64,000 nucleotides of DNA from Xanthomonas chitinilytica (lineage in GTDB: Bacteria > Pseudomonadota > Gammaproteobacteria > Xanthomonadales > Xanthomonadaceae), in assembly GCF_026107455.2 (NCBI RefSeq), contig NZ_JAPCHY010000003.1, forward strand, positions 248,001 through 312,000, given 5' to 3'. The translations under genes were made by a program, and so were the position numbers. The notes under the pieces were generated by a model. The model did no database searches. It was not told the origin of the DNA and saw only the letters and a program-made list of their open reading frames with translations. This document shows positions 27,297 through 36,311 of this stretch, one piece after another (position 1 is the first letter of the stretch; each line of letters starts with the position of its first letter).

Positions 27297-30023
27297 ATGG
27301 ATGGGGCGTTGGTAATCCTGGGTTTGCTGGTGGTGATCGCGGTGCTGGCGATACCGGTGCTGCTGGCGATGGCGCTGGTATCGGTGTCTTCGCTGAAACG
27401 GCGGGTGGCGGCGCTGGAGGCATCGCTCGCGCAGCAGCGCGATGGCGACGTACCGCCGGCGCCTGTCGCAGAGCCGTCTGCGTGGAGCGGACAGGAACGT
27501 GCAGGCGGAGCGGCCCGGGACGGGCAGCCGTTTGCCCCGCCACCGGGCCGCGAGCCGGTGCCCATGCCGGCGACGCCGGCCGAGCCGATCATGCCGCCGT
27601 TGCCGCCTTTGCCGGAGTGGTCCGGACGCTCGGCCGCCCACGCCGTGCCCGAACCCGCGCGGGAGCCGGTGCGGGAATCGGCATGGCTGCCGCCGCCGGA
27701 GCTGAATTTCATCGAGCGCGGTATCGAACGGATCAAGCAGTGGTTCACCACCGGCAACGTGCCGGTGAAGGTCGGCATGCTGGTGTTGCTGGCCGGCGTG
27801 GCGGCACTGCTGAAGTACGCCAGCGACCAGGGCTGGCTGAGCATGCCCATCGAGTTCCGCCTGGCCGGCATCAGTGCCGCGGCGCTGGCGGGACTGGTGT
27901 TCGCCTGGCGCCAGCGCGAAAGCCACCGCGCCTTCGCGCTGGCCCTGCAGGGCGGCGCGATCGGCGTGCTGCTGTTGACCGTGTTTTCCGCGTTCAAGAA
28001 CTACGGGTTGATCGATGCGGCGCCGGCGTTCGCGCTCAGCGTGGTGCTGATCGCCGGGCTGGCGGTGATGGCGGTGCTGCAGGAATCGCGCACGTTGGCC
28101 ATCCTCGGCGTGCTGGCCGGTTTCATGGCGCCGATCTGGCTGTCCGACGGCAGCGGCAACCATGTCGGCCTGTTCTCGTACTACGCGCTGCTCAATGCCG
28201 GCATCTTCGCCGTCGCCTGGGTACGGCCGTGGCGCATCCTCAACCTGCTGGGCTTCGTCTTCACCTGGGGCATCGGCACCCTGTGGGGCGTGCTGCAGTA
28301 TTCGCCGGCCAAGTTCAACAGCACCGAACCGTTCCTGGTGCTGTTCTTCGCGTTCTACCTGCTGTTGCCGTTGCTGTACGCGCGCAAGGCGGTGACACGG
28401 GGCAGTGCGCGGATCGATGGCTGCCTGCTGTTCGGCACGCCGCTGGTCGCCTTCTCGCTGCAGGCCGGGCTGCTGCAGGGCGAGCGCATGCCGCTGGCGC
28501 TGTGCGCGCTGGGCGTGGCGGCGTTGTATGCGCTGCTGGCGCGGGCGCTGATCAACAAGGAGCGTCTGGATGTGCTGGCGCGCGGTTACGCCATCCTCGC
28601 GGTCGGCTTCGCCACGCTGGCGGTACCGCTGGCGCTGTCGGCGCGCGCCACCGCGTCGGTGTTCGCGCTGGAGGGCGCCGGGCTGGTGTGGCTGGGACTG
28701 ATGCAGCAGCGCCGGTTCGCGCGCTGGACCGGCATCGGCCTGCAGTTGGCGGCCGCGGCGGCAATGGCCATCGGCACCAGCAGGGCGCCCGGTGTCGGGG
28801 CGGCGGCCGTGGCCAATGCCGCGTTCATGGGCGCGCTGCTGATCGCGCTGGCGGGTTTCGCCACTGCATGGCTGTACCGTGGCGCCGGACAGATGCGCTT
28901 CGCCAGCGCCGCCTATGTGTGGGGCCTGGCCTGGTGGCTGGGCAACATCACCCTGGAGATCGGCGATTTCGTCGAATCCGGCAGTCGTCTGCACGCGGTG
29001 CTGGTGATGCTGGGCGTGACCGGCTGGCTGGCGGCGGAGGTGCAGCGTCGCGCGCCGGCATTGGCGCTGTCGTTGACCACGCTGGGCAGCTTCGTGCTGG
29101 CGTTCCCTGTGGCGTTCCTGCAGCTGTCCGAGTACGGCCAGCCGTTCGCCGGCCATGGCGCATGGGCGTGGCCGCTGTTCGCGGTACTGGGCGTGCGCAG
29201 CCTGTTGTGCCTGCGCGCCGGCAGCGGTGCGGTGGCCGGGCTGGCGCAACTGGCATGGTGGCTGTTGTGGCCGACCGTGTTGTCGCTGCTGGCCTGGCAC
29301 GTGGGCGAGCGCTTCCATCTGGCCGAGGGTTGGGTGGGCATGCTGCTGGCGCTGCCATGGCTGCTGCTGGCGGCGCTGTCGATGCGTCGCTGGGCCTGGC
29401 TGGCACAGCCGCAGGGGGCAGCGTTCGATCGTTATCGCGTCGCGCTGCAGGCGACCGTGTTCGGCGTGCTGGGCCTGTGGTGGCTGGGCTCGCTGTCCAG
29501 CGCGGGCGGTGCGGCGCCGCTGCCCTGGATCGTGGTGTTCAATCCGCTGGAGCTGGCCGGGATCGCCGTGCTGGTGCTGGCCGCGATGCGTCTGTGGGAG
29601 GGGCGTGGCGAGCGCATCGCGCCCGCGCAGCTGGTGGGCATGGCGGTGGCCGCCCTGGTGCTGGTGACGGTGATGACCCTGCGCGCGGTGCACCACTGGG
29701 GCGGCGAGCCATGGAACGAGGCATTGCTGGGCACCAAGCTGGCGCAGACCAGTCTGACGGTGGTGTGGAGCCTGCTGGGCGTGGTGGGCTGGATATCCGG
29801 TTCGCGACGCGGACAGTGGGGGCTGTGGTTGGCCGGCGCGATCCTGATGGGGGTGGTGCTGGCCAAGCTGCTGCTGGTGGACCGCGGCAACCTGGGCGAC
29901 CTGCTCGGCATCGGTGCCTTCATTGCCTACGGCCTGCTGTGCACGCTGGTGGGCTGGCTGGCGCCGGCGCCGCCGCGGCGCACGCCGGCCATCGACAACA
30001 ACCACGAGGAAGCATCCGCATGA
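27297..30023 (+). CDS. DUF2339 domain-containing polytopic membrane protein
   Basis: A 908-residue protein. An N-terminal membrane helix and short coiled region (LKRRVAALEASLAQQ) are followed by a Pro-rich linker (about 45-135), then from about 150 (NVPVKVGMLVLLAGVAALLKYA) roughly two dozen hydrophobic segments fill the rest. This is DUF2339, a family without known biochemical function that is often found with a DUF3999 partner, as here. AAGGAC precedes the ATG by five to ten bases. Its stop overlaps the DUF3999 start. Confidence 0.87.
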   Translation: MDGALVILGLLVVIAVLAIPVLLAMALVSVSSLKRRVAALEASLAQQRDGDVPPAPVAEPSAWSGQERAGGAARDGQPFAPPPGREPVPMPATPAEPIMPPLPPLPEWSGRSAAHAVPEPAREPVRESAWLPPPELNFIERGIERIKQWFTTGNVPVKVGMLVLLAGVAALLKYASDQGWLSMPIEFRLAGISAAALAGLVFAWRQRESHRAFALALQGGAIGVLLLTVFSAFKNYGLIDAAPAFALSVVLIAGLAVMAVLQESRTLAILGVLAGFMAPIWLSDGSGNHVGLFSYYALLNAGIFAVAWVRPWRILNLLGFVFTWGIGTLWGVLQYSPAKFNSTEPFLVLFFAFYLLLPLLYARKAVTRGSARIDGCLLFGTPLVAFSLQAGLLQGERMPLALCALGVAALYALLARALINKERLDVLARGYAILAVGFATLAVPLALSARATASVFALEGAGLVWLGLMQQRRFARWTGIGLQLAAAAAMAIGTSRAPGVGAAAVANAAFMGALLIALAGFATAWLYRGAGQMRFASAAYVWGLAWWLGNITLEIGDFVESGSRLHAVLVMLGVTGWLAAEVQRRAPALALSLTTLGSFVLAFPVAFLQLSEYGQPFAGHGAWAWPLFAVLGVRSLLCLRAGSGAVAGLAQLAWWLLWPTVLSLLAWHVGERFHLAEGWVGMLLALPWLLLAALSMRRWAWLAQPQGAAFDRYRVALQATVFGVLGLWWLGSLSSAGGAAPLPWIVVFNPLELAGIAVLVLAAMRLWEGRGERIAPAQLVGMAVAALVLVTVMTLRAVHHWGGEPWNEALLGTKLAQTSLTVVWSLLGVVGWISGSRRGQWGLWLAGAILMGVVLAKLLLVDRGNLGDLLGIGAFIAYGLLCTLVGWLAPAPPRRTPAIDNNHEEASA

Positions 30024-31411
30024 TGAAGCATCTGCTGTGGCTGGCCCTGTTGCCGCTGGGTGCACAGGCCGCCGATGATTTCGCCAGGCAATGGCCGTTG
30101 CAGTTGTCCCAGCCCGAGGCCGGTGCCTACCGGGTACCGCTGGACGCATCGGTGTATGCCGCCGCGCACTGGCGCGACCTGCGCGACGTGCGGGTGGTCG
30201 ATGCCGACGGCAAGCCGGTGGCCAGCGCGGTGCATGCGGCGGCGGTGCCGCCGCCCGCGCCGGTGCGGACGGTCGAACTGCGGTGGTTCGCGCTGCCGGT
30301 GACGGCGGCGGGCGACGACGACCTGAGCGTGGTGGTGCGGCGCGATGCCGGCGGCAAGGTGCTGTCGATCCGCAATTCCGTCGCCCGTGGTGGAAGCAGC
30401 GGCGCGGCCGACCCGGTGTGGCTGGTGGACCTGGGCGAGGACGCGGGCAAGCTGCGCGCGCTGGTCGTGGACTGGGCCGATGCCACGGCGACGCTGGATC
30501 TGGGCTACCGGCTGGAAGGCAGCGACGACCTGCGTGGCTGGCAGCTGCTGGACCCGCAGGTACGGCTGGTGCAGCTGCGCAACCAGGGCCGCGAACTACG
30601 CAACGACACCATCGAGGTGGCTACCGCGATGCGTTACCTGCGGCTGGTGCCCTTGCAGCGTACGGGCGCGCCAGCGCTGCGCGGGCTGCGCGGCGAAATG
30701 GCCGATACGGCCGAGGCCGGCGATTGGCAGTGGCAGGAACTGCAGGCGGCAACGGCGGGCGATGCCAAGGACGGCTACCTGTACCAGCTGCAGGGGCGTT
30801 GGCCTGTGCAGCGGCTGGATGTGGTGATGCCGGCCAACAGCACGGCGAGCTGGACGGTGTCCAGCCGCGATCCGGACCGGATGAGCGGTGGCGATGCGAC
30901 GTCGGCATGGCGGGTGCAGGCCATTGGCTGGAATGCCTGGAACCTGAGCGCGACAGGCCAGCAGCAGCGTTCGGCGCCGCTGCAGTTGCCGGGAGCGGTC
31001 AGCGATCGCGAATGGCGATTGCAGGCCGGGCCGGAAGCGGTGTCGGCAGCGGCGCCGGTATTGCGGCTGGGTTACCGGCCGGGCAGCGTGGTGTTCCTTG
31101 CGCAGGGGCGGGCGCCGTATCTGCTGGTTGCCGGCAGTGCCAACGTGGCGGAGGCGCAGGCGGCGCTGGATCCGATGCTAGACGCCCTGCGCGCGCGCAA
31201 CGGCGCGCAATGGCAGCCGGCCGTCGCCAGCCTTGGTGCGGGCGTGCAGCGCGCCGGTGACGCGGCTTACCAGCCGGCCAGGGCGCCGCGCGACTGGAAG
31301 AACGTGGTGCTGTGGGCGGTACTGGTGTTGGGCGCGCTGGCGGTGGCCGGCTTCGCCCTGAGCCTGGTGCGAAGCAACCGTGGCTCCCATGGCGGCGGGG
31401 GACAGGCGTGA
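30020..31411 (+). CDS. DUF3999 domain-containing protein
   Basis: A 463-residue exported, membrane-anchored protein: signal peptide (about 1-18), large beta-rich periplasmic region starting DFARQWPLQLSQPEAGAYRVPLD, and a C-terminal transmembrane helix (VVLWAVLVLGALAVAGFAL) followed by a short basic tail. This is the DUF3999 pattern, which co-occurs with DUF2339. Start ATG 30020 overlaps the upstream stop (a second ATG follows at 30023). The function is unknown; coupling suggests it forms a complex with the DUF2339 protein. Confidence 0.85.
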   Translation: MMKHLLWLALLPLGAQAADDFARQWPLQLSQPEAGAYRVPLDASVYAAAHWRDLRDVRVVDADGKPVASAVHAAAVPPPAPVRTVELRWFALPVTAAGDDDLSVVVRRDAGGKVLSIRNSVARGGSSGAADPVWLVDLGEDAGKLRALVVDWADATATLDLGYRLEGSDDLRGWQLLDPQVRLVQLRNQGRELRNDTIEVATAMRYLRLVPLQRTGAPALRGLRGEMADTAEAGDWQWQELQAATAGDAKDGYLYQLQGRWPVQRLDVVMPANSTASWTVSSRDPDRMSGGDATSAWRVQAIGWNAWNLSATGQQQRSAPLQLPGAVSDREWRLQAGPEAVSAAAPVLRLGYRPGSVVFLAQGRAPYLLVAGSANVAEAQAALDPMLDALRARNGAQWQPAVASLGAGVQRAGDAAYQPARAPRDWKNVVLWAVLVLGALAVAGFALSLVRSNRGSHGGGGQA

Positions 31412-31803
31412 TGGAGGGGCACCGACGGGGGCATCCGCAGGTGCTGTGGGCATTGTCGCTGGCAACGATGGGAACGGTGCAGGCCGAGGATTGCAAGGGC
31501 GTCGCATCCAACATGGCGCAGTACCGCAGCTGCCTGTCCGATCAGCGGGACCAGTCGCTGCAGGACGAGTACCAGCGCACCCTGGCCTTCGTCCTTGGCC
31601 GCGATGCGGCGGCCGCGTCCCTGCTCGAAGATGCACAGCTGCAGTGGCAGCGTTATTCGCAGGCTTCCTGCGAGTACGCCGTCGCTGCGCGGCAGGCACC
31701 GGCCGGGGCAAACGATGCCCGTCTCGAATGCCGTTCGACGTTCGTCGAGGCCAGGATCCGGATCCTGCGCCGTTATCGCGACGATTCCGGGCAGATGGAC
31801 TGA
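31411..31803 (+). CDS. LprI/DUF1311-family secreted protein
   Basis: A 130-residue protein with an N-terminal signal (ending near VQAED) and a helical domain with four conserved cysteines (EDCKG, YRSCLSDQRDQSLQDEY, ASCEYA, LECRS). This pattern matches the lysozyme inhibitor LprI-like/DUF1311 domain. ATG 31411 overlaps the DUF3999 stop by one base (TGATG), so it is the third gene of that operon. Lysozyme inhibition is known for mycobacterial LprI only; here it is a possibility. Confidence 0.8.
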   Translation: MEGHRRGHPQVLWALSLATMGTVQAEDCKGVASNMAQYRSCLSDQRDQSLQDEYQRTLAFVLGRDAAAASLLEDAQLQWQRYSQASCEYAVAARQAPAGANDARLECRSTFVEARIRILRRYRDDSGQMD

Positions 31804-31818
31804 CGCGCGCGGCGGGCT

Positions 31819-32376
31819 TCAACGGGCGGGGAAATCGCGCCGCAGCAGTCCGTACAACGCCGTGTCGCAGAGTTCGCCGTTGACGTGCCAACGCTCGCGC
31901 AGCATGCCTTCGCGGACAAAGCCCAGTTTTTCCAGCAACCGCCATGAAGCTTCATTGCGCGGATCGACATCGGCCTCCACGCGACGCAGCTGCAGCTCCT
32001 CGAACAGGTAGGCCAGGATCATCCGCAGCGCCTCGCTGGCCAGTCCGCGTCCTTGCCAGTCGGGATGCAGGCTGTAGCCGATCTCGGCGCGGCCCTGGGC
32101 GGGATCCAGCGCGAACACCACCCCGGTGCCGATCAGCCGGTCGCTGGCGGCATCGGCGATCGCCCACACCAGGATGTCCAGCTCGCGGCGCTGGCGCTGG
32201 ATGTCGGCGACCTTCTGCTCGGCCTGCACCGGGTCCGTCCAGGCCGGATGGCTCCAGTAGCGCATCACCTGCGGATCGGAATGAATGGCGAACAGCGCCG
32301 GGGCGTCGTCCTCGCGCACTTCGCGCAGGCGCAGCCGGGGGCCGTGCAGTTCGGGTTGGGGAAGGCGCGTCTGCAT
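31819..32376 (-). CDS. GNAT-family N-acetyltransferase (RimJ/RimL-like)
   Basis: A 185-residue acetyltransferase. The acetyl-CoA site is in [23 protein letters not shown] (the Q/RxxGxG/A loop) and the C-terminal [27 protein letters not shown] is the RimJ/RimL signature. GAGGG lies about ten bases before ATG 32376. It converges on the LprI-like gene and diverges from pgk. The acceptor substrate, protein N-terminus or small molecule, cannot be deduced. Confidence 0.9.
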   Translation of the reverse strand: MQTRLPQPELHGPRLRLREVREDDAPALFAIHSDPQVMRYWSHPAWTDPVQAEQKVADIQRQRRELDILVWAIADAASDRLIGTGVVFALDPAQGRAEIGYSLHPDWQGRGLASEALRMILAYLFEELQLRRVEADVDPRNEASWRLLEKLGFVREGMLRERWHVNGELCDTALYGLLRRDFPAR

Positions 32377-32457
32377 CGAATGGAACCCTCGGGTTTGCCC
32401 CGGTTGGCGGGGCGGGCGAAAATGGCGGTTTCCCACCCCCGCGGAGCAGATCCTGCC

Positions 32458-33636
32458 ATGTCCATCGTTCGCATGACCGACCTCGACCTTTCCGGCAAGC
32501 GTGTGCTGATCCGCCAGGACCTGAACGTGCCGATCGACGAGAGCGGCCGCATCACCTCCGAACAGCGCATCACCGCCTCGCTGCCGACGCTGAAACTGGC
32601 GCTGGAGAAGGGCGCGGCGGTGATGGTCGCCTCGCACCTGGGCCGGCCCAAGGAAGGCGTGTGGAGCGAGGCCGATTCGCTGGCGCCGGTGGCCAGGCGC
32701 CTGTCCGAACTGCTGGGCAAGGAGGTGCCGCTGGTCAAGGACTGGGTGGATGGCGTGGACGTGGCGCCGGGCCAGGTCGTGCTGCTGGAAAACTGCCGCA
32801 TGAACGTCGGCGAGAAGGCGGACGACGAGGCGCTGTCGAAGAAGTATGCCGCGCTGTGCGACGTGTTCGTGATGGATGCCTTCGGTACTGCGCATCGCGC
32901 GCAGGCGTCCACCCATGGCGTGATCCGCTTCGCTCCGGTCGCCGCCGGCGGCCCGCTGCTGATGGCCGAGCTGGACGCGCTGGCCAAGGCACTGCACGAG
33001 CCGGCCAAGCCGCTGCTGGCGATCGTGGCCGGCAGCAAGGTCAGCACCAAGCTGGAACTGCTGTCCAACCTGGTCGGCAAGGTCGACCAGCTGATCGTCG
33101 GCGGCGGCATCGCCAATACCTTCATCGCCGCGGCCGGCCACGGCGTGGGCAAGTCGCTGTACGAGCCGGACCTGATCGACACCGCGAAGAAGATCGTGGC
33201 CGACGCCAGGGCGCGCGGCGCCGACATTCCGCTGCCCAGCGACGTGGTGGTGGCCAAGCAGTTCCTGCCCGAGGCCGAGGCCACGGTGAAGGCGGTGGAC
33301 GCGGTGGCCGAGGACGACCTGATCCTGGACATCGGCCCGGACACCGCCCGGCGCTATGCCGAACTGATCGCCGGCGCCGGCACCGTGGTCTGGAACGGCC
33401 CGGTCGGCGTGTTCGAATTCGATGCCTTCAGCGGCGGCACCGAGACCCTGGCGCGGGCGATCGCCGCCTCCAGCGCCTTCTCCATCGCCGGCGGCGGCGA
33501 CACCCTGGCCGCGGTCGACAAGTACGGCATCGCCGACGAGGTGAGCTACATCTCCACCGGCGGCGGTGCGTTCCTCGAATTCCTCGAGGGCAAGACCCTG
33601 CCGGCCGTGGCCGCGCTGGAGGTGCGCGGTTCGTGA
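32458..33636 (+). CDS. pgk: Phosphoglycerate kinase
   Basis: Glycolytic kinase making ATP from 1,3-bisphosphoglycerate. The 392-residue product shows [23 protein letters not shown], the hinge region [15 protein letters not shown] and the nucleotide site [17 protein letters not shown] followed by [11 protein letters not shown]. The open frame starts far upstream, but family similarity begins at ATG 32458; ATG 32473 is a nearby alternative. Its stop overlaps the GTG start of the HAD hydrolase gene. Confidence 0.97.
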   Translation: MSIVRMTDLDLSGKRVLIRQDLNVPIDESGRITSEQRITASLPTLKLALEKGAAVMVASHLGRPKEGVWSEADSLAPVARRLSELLGKEVPLVKDWVDGVDVAPGQVVLLENCRMNVGEKADDEALSKKYAALCDVFVMDAFGTAHRAQASTHGVIRFAPVAAGGPLLMAELDALAKALHEPAKPLLAIVAGSKVSTKLELLSNLVGKVDQLIVGGGIANTFIAAAGHGVGKSLYEPDLIDTAKKIVADARARGADIPLPSDVVVAKQFLPEAEATVKAVDAVAEDDLILDIGPDTARRYAELIAGAGTVVWNGPVGVFEFDAFSGGTETLARAIAASSAFSIAGGGDTLAAVDKYGIADEVSYISTGGGAFLEFLEGKTLPAVAALEVRGS

Positions 33637-34274
33637 GCCGCGACACGCTGTTCTTCGATCTTGACGGCACCCTGATCGAATCGTCGCTGGGAATCACCCG
33701 TTGCGTGGCGTATGCGCTGGAAAAAATGGACCAGCCGATCCCGTCGGAGAGCGAGCTCCGGCGCTGGATCGGACCGGCGCTGCGCACCAGCTTCACCCCG
33801 GTATTCGGCGATCCGGAGCGGGTGGAGCAGGCCGTGCACCACTATCGCGAACGTTTCGACAGCGATGGCTGGAGGGAGCACGAGATCTACCCGGAGATCG
33901 GCAACGTGGTGCGCGCGCTGAAGCAGGCCGGCCATCGCCTGGCGGTCGTCACCGCCAAGAACGAACCGCATGCGCAGCGCATCGTCGAGCACCTGCCGTT
34001 CGGCGATTGCTTCGAGGATGTCATCGGCGCCACCCCGGACGGTTCGCGCAGCCACAAGCCGGAACTGGTGGCCGAGGCCCTGGCACGGCTGTCCCTGCAG
34101 CCGGCCCGCTGCTGGATGATCGGCGACCGGCAGATGGACATCGAGGGCGCGCGCCACCACGACATGCGCAACATCGGCGTGCTGTGGGGCTTCGGTGGCG
34201 AAGCCGAGCTGCGCGCGGCCGGCGCCCTGCACCTGGCGCAGCGACCGCACGACCTGCCCGCGCTGCTGGGCTGA
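33633..34274 (+). CDS. HAD-superfamily hydrolase (phosphoglycolate phosphatase-like)
   Basis: A 213-residue HAD phosphatase. Motif I is DLDGT (Asp9 and Asp11), motif II lies in [10 protein letters not shown], motif III includes [10 protein letters not shown] and motif IV is [12 protein letters not shown], with a helical cap (about 20-85). It resembles Gph/YqaB-type enzymes. The start is GTG at 33633, overlapping the pgk stop (GTGA), so it is translationally coupled to a glycolytic gene, which hints at removal of a dead-end phospho-metabolite; the substrate is not proven. Confidence 0.9.
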   Translation: MSRDTLFFDLDGTLIESSLGITRCVAYALEKMDQPIPSESELRRWIGPALRTSFTPVFGDPERVEQAVHHYRERFDSDGWREHEIYPEIGNVVRALKQAGHRLAVVTAKNEPHAQRIVEHLPFGDCFEDVIGATPDGSRSHKPELVAEALARLSLQPARCWMIGDRQMDIEGARHHDMRNIGVLWGFGGEAELRAAGALHLAQRPHDLPALLG

Positions 34275-34588
34275 GCGGCCGGCCGGCGCCGGTGGCCGCC
34301 GCGTCCGGTGTCCCGGCTGTCCTGCCCGCACGGGTGGATGTCCCTTCCCGCACCCGGGCGGTCGGCCACGGGCCAGCGCGATGGCGCATACGTATGCGCC
34401 GCGACGCCGGGCTGACCGGCCCGCTACGCTTGCCGGACATCCCGTGTCGCCATGCCATGGCTGTCTGGACGACCTGTCCCGGTTGTCTGCAGGACATCGC
34501 GGAAAGGCGGAAAATCCTTTCCGGGACAGACCCATAGCGTCGTGTGCGGTGTGCTAATTTCGCTGTTTTACCGGGGAGCCCAAGTACC
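34275..34588. other. Intergenic region upstream of pyk
   Basis: About 310 bases with no supported gene. Near its end are an inverted repeat, CGGAAAGG (34500-34507) with CCTTTCCG (34516-34523), and an extended -10-like TGCTAATTT (34552-34560), about 29 bases before the pyk ATG. These could be the operator and promoter of pyk; no good -35 is visible. Confidence 0.45.
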
Positions 34589-36055
34589 ATGATCGAACGT
34601 CAGCGCCGTACCAAGATTCTCGCCACCCTGGGGCCGGCCACCGACCCGCCGGGCGTGCTGGAGGATCTGTTCCGCGCCGGCGTCAACGTGGTGCGCCTGA
34701 ACTTCTCCCACGGCGATCCTTCCGGCCAGGCCAAGCGTGCCGCCGATGTGCGCGCGGCCGCGCAGCGCGTGGGCGTGGAAGTGGGCATCCTGGCCGACCT
34801 GCCGGGCCCGAAGATCCGCATCGACCGCTTCGCCGAAGGCCGGGTCACGCTCAAGGCCGGCGACCGCTTCGACCTGGTCGCCTCGTCCGACGCGCCGGCC
34901 GGCGACGCCAGCCAGGTGGGCGTGAGCTACCTGGGCCTGCCGCAGGACGTCGGCCCCGGCGACGTGCTGCTGCTCGACGACGGCCTGATGCAGCTGCAGG
35001 TGGTGGAAGTGCAGGGCGACCGCATCGTCAACACCGTGCTCAACGATGGCGTGCTGTCCGACCGCAAGGGCCTGAACAAGCAGGGCGGCGGCCTGTCGCT
35101 GGGCGCGCTGACCGAGCGCGACAAGGAACTGATCGGCATCGTGGCGAAGATCGGCGTGGACTTCATCGCCGTGTCGTTCTGCCGCAACGCCGAGGACATG
35201 AACGAAGCGCGCCGCATCGCCCGGCAGCACGGCAGCGACGCGGCGCTGGTGTCCAAGATCGAGCGTACCGAGGCGATCGAGAACCTGGCCGAGATCGTCG
35301 AGGCCAGCGACGTGGTGATGGTCGCCCGCGGCGACCTGGGCGTGGAGATCGGCGACGCCGAGCTGCCGGGCCTGCAGAAGAAGATCATCAAGGCCTCGCT
35401 GGCGCAGAACAAGGTGGTGATCACCGCCACGCAGATGCTGCAGTCGATGGTCGAAAGCCCGATCCCGACCCGCGCCGAGGTGCTGGACGTGGCCAACTCG
35501 GTGATCGACGGCACCGACGCGGTGATGCTGTCGGCCGAGACCGCGGCCGGCGCCTATCCGGTCAAGGCGGTGGAGGCGATGGCGCGCATCTGCCTGGGCG
35601 CCGAGCGCCAGTTCCAGACCGAGACCGATTTCGGCGCCGCGCAGCGCAACCTGGAGCGCGCCGACCAGGCCATCGCGATGGCCACCATGTTCCTGTCCGA
35701 GCACGTGGGCGTGCGCGCGATCGTGGCGATGACCGAATCCGGCGGCACCGCGCGCTTCCTGTCGCGCTTCCGCGCCACCGCGCCGATCTACGCCATCACC
35801 CGCCACGACGGCGCGCGCCGGCGCATGGCGCTGATGCGCGACGTGTTCCCGATCAACTTCGACAGCCGCGGCCTGACCCCGCGCGAGGCCGCGCGCGGCA
35901 GCATCCGCCTGCTGGTCGAGGCCGACCGGCTGCAGCCGGGCGACCGCGTGGTGTTCACCAGCGGCGAGCACATGGAAACCCACGGCGCCACCAACACCCT
36001 GCGCCTGCTGGAAGTGGGGCCGGACGGCCGCGCCAGCGGCCTGGGCGAGCTGTAG
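34589..36055 (+). CDS. pyk: Pyruvate kinase
   Basis: Converts phosphoenolpyruvate and ADP to pyruvate and ATP. The 488-residue product shows RRTKILATLGPATD, the substrate site VRLNFSHG, the metal/PEP site ISKIER-type sequence VSKIERTEAIENL, and MVARGDLGVEIG with TATQMLQSM. The C-terminal regulatory domain is complete. GGGGAG precedes ATG 34589. The isozyme type (allosteric effector) cannot be assigned by eye. Confidence 0.97.
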   Translation: MIERQRRTKILATLGPATDPPGVLEDLFRAGVNVVRLNFSHGDPSGQAKRAADVRAAAQRVGVEVGILADLPGPKIRIDRFAEGRVTLKAGDRFDLVASSDAPAGDASQVGVSYLGLPQDVGPGDVLLLDDGLMQLQVVEVQGDRIVNTVLNDGVLSDRKGLNKQGGGLSLGALTERDKELIGIVAKIGVDFIAVSFCRNAEDMNEARRIARQHGSDAALVSKIERTEAIENLAEIVEASDVVMVARGDLGVEIGDAELPGLQKKIIKASLAQNKVVITATQMLQSMVESPIPTRAEVLDVANSVIDGTDAVMLSAETAAGAYPVKAVEAMARICLGAERQFQTETDFGAAQRNLERADQAIAMATMFLSEHVGVRAIVAMTESGGTARFLSRFRATAPIYAITRHDGARRRMALMRDVFPINFDSRGLTPREAARGSIRLLVEADRLQPGDRVVFTSGEHMETHGATNTLRLLEVGPDGRASGLGEL

Positions 36056-36223
36056 CGGAGAAGAACCACCCGGGGCATTCGCGCCGGTCCGCGATGGGGA
36101 TCGGCGGGGTTGGCGCAAGGATTCCCCGCGCTGCCGCGAGTGGAGAAGGCGTGCGGCAGCGCAGCCCGCAACAGCCGATGGGCGGCAGCGGCATCGGTCA
36201 TGGCGTTTGCCGGGGAACCTGCC

Positions 36224-36237
36224 TGAAAGCGTTTCCA
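36224..36237. promoter_or_regulatory. LacI-family-type operator upstream of fba
   Basis: TGAAAGCGTTTCCA fits the general LacI/CcpA-family pattern TGNAARCGNTTNCA at every fixed position. Its centre lies about 55 bases upstream of the start point predicted from the fba -10 hexamer. Confidence 0.5.
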
Positions 36238-36273
36238 GACCTTGTGGACGGCCAGTTCACGGGGGACGACGGC

Positions 36274-36279
36274 TATAAT
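36274..36279 (+). promoter_or_regulatory. -10 hexamer of the fba promoter
   Basis: Perfect TATAAT 33 bases before the fba ATG. No convincing -35 lies 16-18 bases upstream. Confidence 0.6.
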
Positions 36280-36311
36280 TCATGTTTTCCCGCACCCGCC
36301 ACAGGAAATAC

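Noticed and set aside
26956..27315. 119-codon plus-strand frame between gapA and the DUF2339 gene
   Set aside because: It begins inside the gapA terminator, lacks a ribosome site and has no recognisable product.
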